From Hanleya hanleyi (Eukaryota; Mollusca; Polyplacophora; Lepidopleurida; Hanleyidae): DNA of 64,000 nucleotides. Both the position numbers and the translations under genes were made by a program. Below the pieces are notes generated by a model. It saw only the letters and a list, made by a program, of their open reading frames with translations, was not told the origin of the DNA and made no database searches. Shown here in pieces: positions 34,016 through 44,365 of this stretch; position 1 is the stretch's first letter; the number at the start of each line of letters is the position of its first letter. The stretch spans positions 18,930-82,929 of the forward strand of contig JAVTVY010020427.1 of assembly GCA_036873755.1 (NCBI GenBank), written 5' to 3'.

Positions 34016-35480
34016 ATGAAAGTTTCGGCAACCCTGAAGCAACAGGGAGATGGCGAACCGCTGTCTGTAAACTGGGTCACACTTGCTGAAACAGTAACCA
34101 TTCCTCCCTTAACATCCCAGTTAGTCCGAGGTGTAATGCAGGGATACTCTCCTGCCCAATCTGGGTCAAATTTGGTCGATTATGTTTTGGAGCCCGTAGT
34201 CGATAAAGCGGTCGTGATGGTTCCCAAGATGGCAATTCGCGGGGGTCCAATGGTTCCGATCTGCTTGCGCAACCCGAATGATACTGAAGTAAAGGTCATT
34301 CGGGGGGCCTGGATTGGAACCACTCTGGAATGTAGTGATCACCCCGTGTCTGGCGATGTAGAGGGCGCATCGGTAAGAAAAGTAGATGTCCCTTTACCTG
34401 AAACCCTCCCAGAGTTCCTTGTACCATTATATGAGGCAACATGTGAGGGTTTGACCGAGGAGCAGGGAGCTGCTGTCAAGGACACACTGATTGAATTCCA
34501 AGACGTTTTCGCCAGTGGGGACTTGGATCTCGGTCACTTCGCCAATACCAAACATTGTATTAATACTGGCGATGCACGTCCCGTCCGGCAGCGTATGCGA
34601 CGAACACCAAGAGGTTTTGAGAAGGAGGAGGGTAAACATCTCGAAGCTATGCTGGATGCTGGAGTCATTCGACCCTCAGAGTCTGAATGGGCTTCTGCCC
34701 CGGTTCTAATTCGTAAGAAGGACGGTTCTGTCCGCTATTGTGTGGACTTCCGAGAATTAAACGCGTTTCCGCTGCCGCTGATAGACGAATGTCTGGATGC
34801 GTTAGATGGGGCGGAGTACTTTAGTACTTTGGATTTGGCAGCTGGCTACTGGCAGATATCTATTGACCCTGCGGACCAGCACAAGACTGCCTTTATTACG
34901 AAGTATGGGATTTTTGAGCATGTTCGTATGGCTTTTGGCCTCTGTAACGTTCCTGCAACGTTTCAGAGGGCGATAAATACTGTGCTCTCCATGGCCTTAC
35001 TTGGCGGGAAGTGCTGGCCTACCTTGATGACGTCATTGTGGTGGGACGTACCTTTGAGAGTGCCCTGGCTCATTTGCGTCTTGTCCTGCAACGGTTTCGG
35101 GAACATAATCTCAATCTGAAACCTCGGAAATGCTCCTTGTTTCGGCGGGAGGTGGAGTTCCTGGGTAAGACCGCTAGCCGGGGTGAAATTTCCATTACGG
35201 AGAGTAAAATTAGTGCCGTGCGCGATTGGCCGGTCCCCACGGATCGTACCGAACTACAGTCCTTTCTGGGGTTCGTGAACTACCACAGGGACTTCGTGGC
35301 CGGTTTCGCAAAATTGGCAGGATGCCTGTATGAACTGACGGGGCCGAAATCTACCTTTCATTGGCAAACTCGGCACCAGGAAGCCTTCGAGAAACTCCGG
35401 GATGCAGTGATTAGTGCACCGGTGTTGGCATTACCCACTGCAGGGGATCCATTTATTCTCGATACCGATGCCTCTGACAC
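34004..35480 (+). pseudogene. pol: Pol, reverse transcriptase segment
   Basis: This is the reverse transcriptase that copies the element RNA. The first piece (34004 to about 35005) has the fingers and palm motifs: APVLIRKKDGSVRYCVDFRE (residues 232-251), FSTLDLAAGYWQI with the catalytic Asp (277), and FGLCNVPATFQ (311-321). A few residues normally present between VDFRELNA and the PLPLIDE motif are missing, an in-frame deletion. The frame then breaks near 35000-35011; the second catalytic motif YLDD (35020-35031) and the thumb and connection region (35011 to about 35480) lie in the other phase, up to the FILDTDAS motif that opens RNase H. The pieces are clearly one ancestral domain, so a single indel separates them. 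Confidence 0.88.
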
Positions 35481-36325
35481 TGCTAGTACAGCTTGTACAG
35501 GTTCAGAATGGCGTGGAACGTACCGTAGCATACGCCAGCCATAACCTTGCCCCGGCACAGCGCCGCTATTGCACGACTCGAAAAGAGCTTCTGGCAGTCG
35601 TGACATTTACCCGCACATTCCGGCATTACTTGCTTGGCAAACCTTTCCTGATACGTACCGACCATAATAGCTTGGTCTGGTTAACTCGGTTTCGTCATAT
35701 TGAAGGTCAGCTGGCTAGGTGGCTTGAAGAGCTCAGTCAGTATGACATGACAATTCAACACCGAGCAGGGGTGAAACATGGACATGCCGATGGACCCTCC
35801 CGAATTCCGGATTCCTTGCCACTGTGCAATTGTTACGCGGCAGGAAGTGAGCCTACGTCACTCCCTTGTGGCGGATGTAAGTATTGTATTCGGGCCCATA
35901 ACCAATGGGGACGATTCACAGAGGATGTGGATGATGTGGTGCCACTGGCTACGGTTGGGGAGACCGTGGCTGCAGTTCGGGCCCTCTCTGTGAACTTTGA
36001 TGCTCCATTAGAACTTTCGTCCCAATCTCAGTCAGAACTCGATATGGTCTGGGAAGCGTTCTCCCCCAAAGAGTTGAGGGAGAAGCAATTGGCGGATGTT
36101 CAGCTTCGACCCGTGATTGACCACTTGGAAACTGGTCAGACACCATCCCGGTTATTTTCCGGTGGCCCTGTAACTAAGCACTTGTGGCTTTGCCGGTCGT
36201 GTTTGAGGTTACAGGAGGGTGTCCTATACTACCAGTGGGATTACGGCACGTTTGTGAAGTTGAAATTGGTGATACCGGCGGCTCTTCGTTCCGAGGTATT
36301 GCGCTTGGTGCATGATGCCAGGGGG
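35440..36325 (+). pseudogene. pol: Pol, RNase H and connector segment
   Basis: RNase H removes the RNA template during reverse transcription. Its first Asp motif (TDAS) is in the phase of the preceding piece; the phase changes at about 35480-35500 with loss of a few residues, and the domain goes on with VAYASHNL, the acidic TRKELLAVV, RTDHNSLVWL and, where NADALSR is usual, HADGPSR. After it, a Cys-containing spacer (LPCGGCKYCIRAH) leads to the integrase zinc-binding region, whose first His (LVHDA) is at the end of this frame. Another break follows near 36320. Confidence 0.82.
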
Positions 36326-37121
36326 TCATTTAGGCCAGAGTAAAACTGTGGCTTTGGCCAAACGGTCATTCTTTTGGCCAAACCTGACGCGGGACGTGGA
36401 GTTATATGTCGAGACATGCGCCACCTGTAATGTGAACAAGAAGCCTAAGGTACATCCGCGAGGTGCATTGGGGTCCTATCATGCGGGGACTCCGATGGAG
36501 CGGGTTCACCTAGATATCCTAGGACCGCTGGTGTGCTCCGAGGGAGGCAATCGTTGCATCTTAATGATGATCGATCAGTTTACAAAGTGGCTGGAGATCT
36601 GCCCTTTACCTGAGCAATCGGCTGAAAACTTCGCTAAGGCTTTCCTAGAGGGTTTCATTGTTCGGTTTGGTGTGCCCTTGCAGGTACACACCGACCAGGG
36701 CCGGAATTTTGATGGTAATCTGTTTTCCGAATTCTGCAGGGTTTTCGAGGTGACCAAGACACGCACCACACCATATCGCCCGTGCTCTAATGGGCAGGTG
36801 GAACGGTGTAACAGGCTCCTTCTTCAATTGGTGCGGTGTTACCTTGAGAGCCGTCAGTCGGATTGGGATAAACACTTGCCATTGATCGGCATGGCCATTC
36901 GGGCAATGCCCAACAGAGACACTGGTTTCTCTCCCAATCTTTTGATGTTAGGGAGGGAAGTGACGATGCCAGTGGATATCCTGTTGGGTGTCGCGGGTGT
37001 GAAAAAAGCAGGTCTTGGACTCGAGTTCAGACTTGAACGAAGTAATTGGACCACCGCGGGTAACTCGCGCTGGACGAAAAAGTCGTTCCCCTCAGTTTTT
37101 GGGTGTGGAGAGTTAAAGTAA
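36312..37121 (+). pseudogene. pol: Pol, integrase segment, C-terminally truncated
   Basis: Integrase joins the cDNA ends to the host genome. The zinc-binding part continues with GGHLG and CATC (residues 36-39), and the catalytic core shows HLDILGP (Asp68), HTDQGRN (Asp128) and NGQVERCN (Glu164); exactly 35 residues separate the last two, the canonical D,D35E spacing. The core ends with FSPNLLMLGREV and then VDILLG, as in the family, but the sequence after about residue 225 is unrelated to the usual C-terminal domain and soon reaches a stop. No chromodomain is present. Confidence 0.88.
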
Positions 37122-37575
37122 ATTTGTTTCACATTCATTGATGTGTCGCGCGTTCGCGTGAGACAACTGGCCTTGGGTGGCATGCTGTGTTTCGCCATTG
37201 TTCTCTGGGGAGCTTGTCCATGGCGCTCAATATTTTGTATATATGTGTTTTGGTTTATTTTTTGATAGTTTGTGGTCTAGGTAGTTCAGTTGATGTGTAG
37301 CATGTTTGTGCCCTTGCATGCTCAAGTTTGTACCCTTGCATGCTCGTGTTTGTGCCCTTGCATGCTTATGTTGTGACGTTGCATGCTCATGTTGTAGCGT
37401 GGAGTAATGTGACGAATTGATGTAATTCTCAGATGTTGTATAGAATAAGTGTTTCTTTTGTTGTAGACACTTCTCAAGAGTATTCAGATTGCACCTTACG
37501 AAATTCTGAAATGGATAAGGGACAAGATAATGGGCAGGATACAGATAATGGGAATGGGGGGTAGTAGTTAGGGAG
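37122..37575 (+). other. Spacer between pol and the extra ORF, with 22-bp repeats
   Basis: At 37305-37391 about four copies of a 22-bp unit (tttgtgcccttgcatgctca) occur. A T-rich tract then ends in 'tttcttttgttgtag' (AG at 37465-37466), a plausible 3' splice site upstream of the ATG at 37576. Confidence 0.6.
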
Positions 37576-38700
37576 ATGGAGGGATGGGTAGTGGTAGATT
37601 TAGAAGAGGATCAGGCGCAGGGTGGGGTAGAGGGTGCAGTAGGTTGGGCAGGAGTAACGGGGGAGGACTTGGATAGGGCTTTCGGAGGGCGGGCTAGTGT
37701 AACGGGGGAAGACTTGGATAGGGCTTTTGGGGTAGGGGGTAGGGTTAATCCTATGGTAGAGGGCGTTCCATTTCGGGACATCGAGGATTTGGTGCCCCCT
37801 CCAGTTCTCGAGGTGGAGCACCCTGGTAGGTCTGCGGAGGTGGTTCCGGGGGATGGTGTTGTTTGCGACCGTCCCCTGGTGCCACAGGCTCCCGTAGATG
37901 ATCGGGTTCCCCTGGTGGGGTTGGGTGGGCCAGTTGGTGTGGTCCCTGTGGATGGTACCATTGGCGGTCATCCATTGGGGCCACAGCCGGTAGTGCCTGC
38001 TCCGGCTCCTCTGGGGGGACACATTGAACCACCTGTAGTGGTCCCAGGGGAGAGTACCACTAGTGGCCGTCCCCTGGGACCGCAACTAGGACCTCTTCCC
38101 TGTGACAGTCGGTGGATTGCCCAAATCAACTCCGACTGTCGCAGGAAAGTTTGTCCTATTTGTCAGCTGCCTCTCGGCAAGAAGCTCCGGCGACATCTGG
38201 GCTGGATACACTTTCCAGCCTGGATGTCGCCTGATAGATTCTGTTGGGAGTGTGGCCATCGCTCGTCCTCTCTGGGCTATAGTTTCCGGCACGGAGCGGA
38301 CGAGCATGATTCTATGGAGGAGTGGGCATTCACCGATGACCACTGGTGGCGGTGGGTGCCCCTCCTTCACGGGTTCCTCCAGTCCCTGATGGAGATCCTG
38401 CGGGTCAGCACGTACCAGGCCTTGCTGGATTACGTGCTGGCCAACAGGCTATTTCCGAAGGAACTGGAGGTTGACCCCACGGGGAACTGTATGGCCCTAA
38501 CGGTGGCCTTCGATGCTTCCCGCGGGGTCACTACCCATACCTTAAGTGTCTCCCCTCCGTCCTCGGTGTCCGCTCTGATCAGTTGGCAGGTGCTGGGACG
38601 CGTCCTGGCGTTCCTGTCAGCTGCTCAGAGGGAGCGGCTGGTCGATCCACAGCGATTGACCGGCGCTCTGGGCGTATGCCCCACACCGACCTACTCCTGA
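37576..38700 (+). pseudogene. Extra 3' ORF, zinc-finger part (upstream of TatD domain)
   Basis: A 374-codon frame beginning at ATG 37576. The N-terminal 50 residues hold a duplicated VTGEDLDRAFG segment, followed by a Pro/Val/Gly-rich linker with GRPLGPQ-like repeats. Two C2H2-like fingers follow: CPICQLPLGKKLRRHLGWIH (CX2CX10HX4H) and one starting CWECGH (CX2CX12HX4H, ending GADEH). Residues beyond about 245 form a Trp- and Leu-rich globular region that I do not recognise. The frame ends at 38698-38700, just where the TatD-like domain starts in another phase, so the two were probably one protein and an indel lies at about 38660-38680. Its place after integrase is where some related elements carry an envelope gene, but there is no signal peptide or membrane segment. 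Confidence 0.7.
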
Positions 38701-39392
38701 AGGACCTGGGGATCTTCACCAGTCTGGAGGAACTTCGGGAGTTGGTCGCTGTGGAGTATGCTGAGAGGTTGGAGATCACTTCGGTGATCTGTAACTTGGT
38801 CTTCCCGAACAGGCCGGAGCCTGGTGCCCTCCGGCGTCTTCTGGAAGACCCAAGAATACAGATCATCTACGGGATCCACCCCCATCAGGCCAGTCTTCCG
38901 GTTACGGGGGCATCCATGAGGGCCTTGGTTGCCAAACTGGATGACCCTCGATGCCGTGGCCTGGGGGAGGTGGGTCTCGATTGGCATGGACACGAGACTG
39001 ACCTAGAGCGCCGGCGGCAGGAGGATTTCCTGAAAAAAGTCTTGCCGTTGGCGGTGGAGCGGAATCTCCCTGTAGTTATTCACTGCAGGGAGAAGAAGTC
39101 TGGTCAGTCTTCTGCCCATGTCAGATTGCTTGGCCTCCTGTGGGCTACTTTGCCTCCGGGGTGGCCGATACATGTTCACTCCTTCAATGGGAACGTCGCC
39201 GTTGCCCGCGCATGGGTGAAGCGCTTCCCGAACGTCATGTTTGGGATGAGCGCTTTGCCTCTTCGCGAGGGCGATGGCGACAATGATGAGGTTCTCAGGG
39301 AGGTGGGCATGGGTCGGCTACTCCTGGAGACAGATTCTCCATACCTGAAGCCCCCCGGAGGCCGTAATCCCAACACGCCATGGGGAGTGTGA
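38676..39392 (+). pseudogene. Extra 3' ORF, TatD-family nuclease domain
   Basis: A 238-codon frame whose motifs match TatD-type metal-dependent DNases of the amidohydrolase superfamily: GIHPH (66-70), GLGEVGLDWH (95-104), VIHCRE (134-139), HVHSFNG (166-172) and LLLETDSPYL (215-224). These supply most of the metal ligands in the family. The N-terminal H-x-H motif expected before the DLLLKDL segment is not intact: the residues are MPHTD, at the point where the reading frame changes. The frame ends soon after SPYLKPP, about 40 residues earlier than typical family members, so the C-terminus is truncated or has drifted. Known TatD enzymes degrade DNA; a role in the element's cycle, for example acting on cDNA or host DNA, is inference. 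It resembles the TATDN2-like proteins often annotated in mollusc genomes. Confidence 0.85.
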
Positions 39393-40316
39393 CCAGTGGC
39401 CTGCTGGGTGTCCAGGATGGTCAATTTGCCCCCCCCCCCCCTGGGTCATCCTGGAAGTGACCCGCCGTAATGCCTGTCTGTTGTACAGATTATCTTTGTA
39501 GACAGGCGTTCGGTGGGTCGCTTCATGGGTCCGCTCCATCCCCATGGGTGTGGGAGGGGGAACAGATGTGAGAGACAGTCAAAAAGAAAAGGGGGAGGGA
39601 AAGTGGGAGGAACATCAAAATGAAATTAAGTAATAACCAGGGAAACCATTGGGGACTTCCTTGGATTAGTTTTCTGTAACCGGCTTCCTGGTAAAATGTG
39701 CTACAGGCTATCGGTATTTTATGCAACTGGTTTCCTGCTTAAATTAGCTGCAGGTTACCAGCACAGTTTCCAAGTTTTATGCCACCGGTTTCCTGGTAAA
39801 ACAAGCAATGAGTTAGCGTTATAGTTTTTCATGATAGCCTTCCCGGAGTAACTAAGTTATGTCCTGTGTGGCGGGTTAGGCTTGCCTACCCTGTGACCTG
39901 GGTTTGACCCTGTGACCTGGGTCTGACCCTGTGACGTGGGTTCAGGATGGTATCCCTGGACGGGATGGGACCATTGGTGACCCATCCCGTTAATTTTGGG
40001 GGGTGGTAGTAGGTGCGGAACTTTAGTACTGGTACCGTTGTGGACAGTACAGTTCTGCGGGAGGGTGTTAGGAAATATAATGTGTGGGGTTTTGAGACTT
40101 TTTAGGGGAGAAGGTTGTTATTCTTACACCCTTTTTCCCCTTGGAGCTGTCATTTTTTAGAGGGTATTTTAGGCGAAGTGCGAGGACTAGATGTCCTCGC
40201 ACAACCCTATTGTATAGGGTATTTTTTATTGAATAGGTCTGTAGAGGGGCCCATGGTGCAGGATGCCCAGGGCAGGTCTGGGGGTGGTTTTCACTTAGGA
40301 AATTGGACCCTTCCCC
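39393..40316 (+). other. 3' untranslated region of the retrotransposon
   Basis: Contains a poly-C run (39429-39442), three degenerate copies of a roughly 50-bp unit with 'ccggtttcctggtaaaa' (39675-39815), and three copies of 'ccctgtgacctgggt' at about 39890-39950. No open frame resembles a protein. Confidence 0.7.
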
Positions 40317-40336
40317 AAAAAGAAAAGGCGGAAGGG
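40317..40336 (+). promoter_or_regulatory. Polypurine tract
   Basis: Twenty bases, aaaaagaaaaggcggaaggg, purine apart from one C, directly abut the TG of the 3' LTR. This is where plus-strand DNA synthesis would be primed. Confidence 0.85.
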
Positions 40337-40699
40337 TGTAGTAAATACTGCCCTTTAGCGTATAGGTAGTCAAGGGTGGCCACCCTTTACAGGTTAGTCT
40401 AGCTTTGGCAGGGCCTCCAAATGTAGCTTAGCTACCGTTAGGAGTAGGTTAGACTAGCTTACGTAGGGTCTCCAAACGCTATCTGGCTCCTGGAGTTATT
40501 GCCCCTGAGGGCGCTGCATGTAATCGGACCAATCAGGGACGAGAAGACATAGGTCCCGGGAGATACAAGTTAGAGAGGACACTCTTGCAGCAGATCTCAA
40601 GGTATTAGGGCGTGAGCACCGGGAGCTCCGAGGGATAATATTCAACAGGTAAGGCCCTGTTCCGTACCGGTCTGTTACTATAGCGAGGAAATTACTTCA
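40337..40699 (+). repeat. 3' LTR, 363 bp
   Basis: Same length as the 5' LTR with six substitutions and no gaps, starting TG and ending CA; followed by AGAA at 40700-40703. Confidence 0.95.
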
Positions 40700-40703
40700 A
40701 GAA
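40700..40703 (+). repeat. 3' target-site duplication (AGAA)
   Basis: Matches 28066-28069 on the other side of the element. Confidence 0.8.
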
Positions 40704-41244
40704 CAACAAAAATATTTCAAAAGACATAAAACATGGTTATCAAGAAGAAAAACTATTCTTTTAGCGTAAGAACTTTGTTTTGTGCAAGAGTAAACCAGGC
40801 ACATCCTGTTCCAAGAGTTACAGCCTTCCTGTATACATCTGGCTGACCCTATCTGGTCATCTGATGACCCTAATGGGTCAACATCGATATATAAAAAATA
40901 AAGAAAATAAATAAAATAGAGCTAATTCCTCCATTTTCAGACTGAGATAACCCTTCTATACCTCCAAGAGCGAGCTAGGTGCACTATCGATTGGATGGCG
41001 TGATACTGTCGCACACACTGTAATATCGTAAGAATTTGGACGTTTTCGTGAACTTTTTTTCTGTTATGCCCTGGGTCATACCTTATTGATTGATATTTAT
41101 TACGATGAATGTATGAATACAACGATCAAGGAGAATATCTTCCCAGCATGGTATTAAAACAATGGAAGTACACAAGAGTAAAATTAAGCGAGATAAAATC
41201 ACACATGTACCCTAACACTTATTGTATCTTAGAATGCAGTTACA
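40704..41244. other. Non-coding flank
   Basis: No gene recognised. The stretch 40955-41015 resembles 22735-22800 in reverse orientation. Confidence 0.5.
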
Positions 41245-41633
41245 TATGGAAGCCGGATGCGGCCATTCGTGTCTTCGTAACTTCGCCTTACTCACAACGC
41301 GTCATGAAGTCATGAAGCCGCGAAGGAGCGAAGGCGCGAAGCTACGAAGCGGCGAAGGCGACGACGCCAAGGGACGAAGCGAAGTGACGAAGTTGTACGG
41401 CATCTCCTTCGTCCCTTCGCCTTCGTCCCCTCGCGTCTTCGCCACCTCGCGTCTTCGCCCCTTCGTCCCTTCGCGTCTTCGCCCCTTCGCCGCTTCGCGC
41501 CTTCGTCTCTTCGCGTCTTCGCGGCTTCGCCTTATGCTCTCTGTTGATTTATACATAATCGGCATAAACCCCGCTAACGAAACTCAGCTAGGCTTTGTTC
41601 CTGACATTATGAAAATTCTAGAAAATATATAAC

Positions 41634-42215
41634 TTGAGGGACGTTTTAGTACAGTATACCGACTGCAGTATTTTTCCATCAACCGAGAGATGGAAAAGAA
41701 TCGTGTCCAGTGCCGTACGGACGTTTGAGGAGCGTTTGTGGTTGGAAAGAATGGAACTAGACACTGATTTTAATAGATTTGTAAAAGTGCACAACAAACT
41801 GGTACCGTCTGTCTGGTGGCAGCTGGTGAGACGGTATCCACAACACAAAGACTCTATACATTATCTAATGACTCTGAGAATTACGGTGCGAGAAATGGAT
41901 CAAAACGGACTGTGTCACATATGTGGAAAGCTGTATTCTGATGTTTTAGAACACATAGTATTGTCTTGTGATAAGACGGAAAAAATACGAGATAGATTAT
42001 GGTGTTCTTTCTTGAATATTAGTGATATCAACTTTAGTGTATATTTGCATGGTTTAGATGATTGGGACCTTTTACATGTGTTGTTGGGTGGTCTACTACA
42101 GTATGACATAGCAGATGAATACGACGATTTCAGAATTAACTATGTGAAAAGTATCAACGAAATGAAAAGTCAGTATTATCAGCAGCACTGTTATTTAATT
42201 CTTAATTATCGGTGA
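41634..42215 (+). pseudogene. C-terminal part of a LINE-type ORF2-like protein
   Basis: A 193-codon frame with the look of the region behind the reverse transcriptase of non-LTR elements: a basic Trp-rich part (RTFEERLWLERMELD), then a Cys/His cluster LCHICGKLYSDVLEHIVLSC (CX2C..HX4C, about residues 93-112) as found near the end of many such proteins. No reverse transcriptase domain is present upstream. It lies in the interior of the foldback-like element. The assignment rests on pattern resemblance. Confidence 0.5.
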
Positions 42216-42745
42216 CATTATATTGTGAAATTGCTGACGATTGATCTGCGACATTCATGCCCACTGTAATGTAATTCAGGTCACCTAAAATGTATCTAAA
42301 AATGTATTTCAATTAACTATGTATAAAATATAAACGAAATGGAAAAAGTGTCATGGCAAGCAAAGTGTGAATCTTATAAGAAGAGGCATAAAAAAACTGT
42401 ATCTCATTGCGCTTGTTCCATTGAACATAATTATTTACCCATGTATGTATACATAGATTATCGGTATTATTGTTCTCTAAACGTCAATTATCGGTGAAAT
42501 TGGATAGTTATGTTCCAGACGACTGTGATCTGTGACATACATACCCACTGCAAAAATATTGCAGGACTGTAGCTATAATGTATATAAAACTGTATTTATA
42601 TTAACTGTGTGTAAAATATACACGACATGGAAAACGTTTAATGACAAGCAAAATGCGCATCTTATAAGAAAAGACAAAAAAACTGTATCTCATGGCGCTT
42701 GTTTCATTGAACTTATTTATTTACTCATGTATGTACATATACCAT
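42190..42745 (+). repeat. Tandem duplication of a ~285-bp segment
   Basis: Two copies (about 42200-42450 and 42485-42735) share 'ttatcggtga', 'tgtgacat.cat.cccactg', 'cttataagaa' and 'aaaaactgtatctcat'. They differ at many positions, so the duplication is old. Confidence 0.8.
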
Positions 42746-43159
42746 TCATGCTTTCCAGAAGGAGGAATAAAGATGATAATAATAAGGCGAAGCCGCGAAG
42801 GCGCGAAGACGCGGAGAGGCGAAGCCGCGAAGGCTCGAAGAGGGGAAGCCGCGAAGGGGCGAAGCGGCGAAGGCGCGAAGCGGCGAAGGCGCGAAGCGGC
42901 GAAGGGGCGAAAACACGAAGCCGCGAAGGGGCGAAGACGCGAAACGAAGTGGCGAAGACGCGAAGGGACGAAGGCGAAGACGCGAAGGGGCGAAAGCGAA
43001 TACACGAAGAGGTGCCTTCGCGACTTCGTGACTTCGCGCCTTCGCTCCTTCGCGGCTTCGTGACTTCGCGTTGTGAGTAAGGCGAAGTTACGAAGACACG
43101 AATGGCCGCATCGGGCTTCCATAGTTACAGGGCCAATAGCCAAAAACTATGGTGTCTTT

Positions 43160-44365
43160 CTAATTTTTCTGAAAGAGGTTGTGGTGGCGAGTAGTTTTAA
43201 ACTCTACCGACGGTCATTATATGGCAATATTTTCCACTGAGTTTATAATAAATTCAGCTTTTTTAACAGCAGACCAGTTTAAAAAAAGAGGGGGGCAAGT
43301 CGGTAAATTTTTAAAGAATTCTTGTTTTTTCCCCCTTACGAAATGGGTTTCATCTTCAGTCTCTATATTGGAGAGTCTACAAGTTTTCTGCAGTTTAGTT
43401 TTCTGCAGTCTGGGTACCGGTACTTTATTGTTGTGGCCTGTTTTACGTCCTGCTTCAATCTCCAAATTGTATGCAGAGACTCTAAGTTGTCTGTCGGTAA
43501 TTCTGATTTTTTATAGTTGCTAAATAGTTTCTTTGATTGTTGCTGCATGTTTAGGAGTACATTTTCAGTTTTTCAGAGCTTTGTAGTTTATACCTGTTAT
43601 ACTTTTCAAAGCTGTGAGTGAATGCATCCTGGGTAGATTGGATTACAAGTTTATTTATCGTATCTGGTTGGGGAAGACTATAGATGCTGATTGACTAGTT
43701 TAATATAATAAGTGAACCATGTGGTCATGCCGGATTCGTGTAGATTCTTACTGCATTTGTGGGCATCAGACAACAGGGGGTTGCAAGTTGGATATTTCAG
43801 TCTCATTCTCTATTTTAGGTTAGCCGTATTTATATCAAAAGAGAGGGGTTGACTGTCTAATTCTGTTTTACATATAAAATTTGTGGTGTATTTGTTGACA
43901 CATATATTTAATTTACAAAATTTATTATGAGCTTTTTCGAAAGGTTCCTTTATCATAATAGTGGTCAGTATCATGAGTTAACTTTGAGATTTGTTCAGTT
44001 CCCCAATTCCAGAACCGTATAGTAATATCGGTTTAACTAGCGAGTCAAATAATTTATTATACATCCCCAGGGCTAGGATTGTTCCATTAAATGACTGACG
44101 TATGTACTTTAAGTGATGCCTTCAGTGCCTTTTGGTATAGTCGTTCACGGGTAGGTGTAAAATTGTCATAATTATTTAAGGTGCAGCCAAGGTAGGTATA
44201 TTCAGAGATGTTTTCTGAAAGTTGAGAGTACGCTAGCATGAATTTGGGCGAATTGCTTTGTTTGCATTTCTGTATAATCATTGTGTTTCACTTACGGTAC
44301 TAATGTTAACTTGAAGATGCCAACTTTTACAGAAGTCAGTGTAATTTTCTTTTCATGTAGTGTTG
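43160..44365 (-). pseudogene. Decayed LINE fragment: end of reverse transcriptase to C-terminal region
   Basis: Read on the minus strand, successive pieces in shifting frames give reverse-transcriptase thumb-like sequence: LQVNISTVSE, MIIQKCKQSNSPKF, SEYTYLGCTLNN, LYQKALKAS, then LFDSLVKPILLYGSG and CVNKYTTNF (down to about 43850). Next come DAHKCSKNLHESGMTTWFTY and a C-terminal part with ETEDETHF near 43350. At least four frame changes (about 44285, 44100, 43680 and 43550) break it. The fragment is truncated at its 5' end. It lies next to, but outside, the foldback-like element, and is unrelated in orientation to the LINE-like ORF at 41634-42215. Confidence 0.75.

Larger units (their letters stand above)
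28070..40699 (+). mobile_element. 12.63-kb Ty3/gypsy-type LTR retrotransposon with extra TatD ORF
   Basis: The element has two 363-bp LTRs, a TGG at the primer-binding position, gag, then protease, reverse transcriptase, RNase H and integrase in the Ty3/gypsy order, and a purine-rich tract before the 3' LTR. At 12.6 kb it is long for the group, because of a 2.85-kb leader and a 1.8-kb ORF between integrase and the 3' LTR that encodes zinc fingers and a TatD-like nuclease domain. Two in-frame stops in gag, at least four frame breaks in pol and one in the extra ORF make this copy non-autonomous. LTR divergence (6 of 363) implies a fairly young insertion. No envelope-like gene is seen. Confidence 0.95.
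41245..43123. mobile_element. Foldback-like element with cgaag-repeat ends
   Basis: The two ends are inverted copies: tatggaagcc at 41245 and ggcttccata at 43123, with gatgcggccattcgtgtctt and cttactcacaacgcg inside on the left and their complements on the right. Each end then holds degenerate arrays of cgaag (about 41310-41390 and 42783-43005) and cttcg (about 41400-41530 and 43016-43072), so each end can itself fold back. The interior is AT-rich and contains a LINE-like ORF remnant and a duplicated 290-bp segment. This layout recalls Foldback-type transposons with repeat-built terminal inverted repeats. Confidence 0.75.

Noticed and set aside
37576..39392. Envelope gene after integrase
   Set aside because: No signal peptide, membrane segment or glycoprotein features; zinc fingers and TatD motifs are present instead.
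41302..43143. Arg/Lys/Glu-rich open frames on both strands
   Set aside because: Translations of the cgaag/cttcg repeat arrays.
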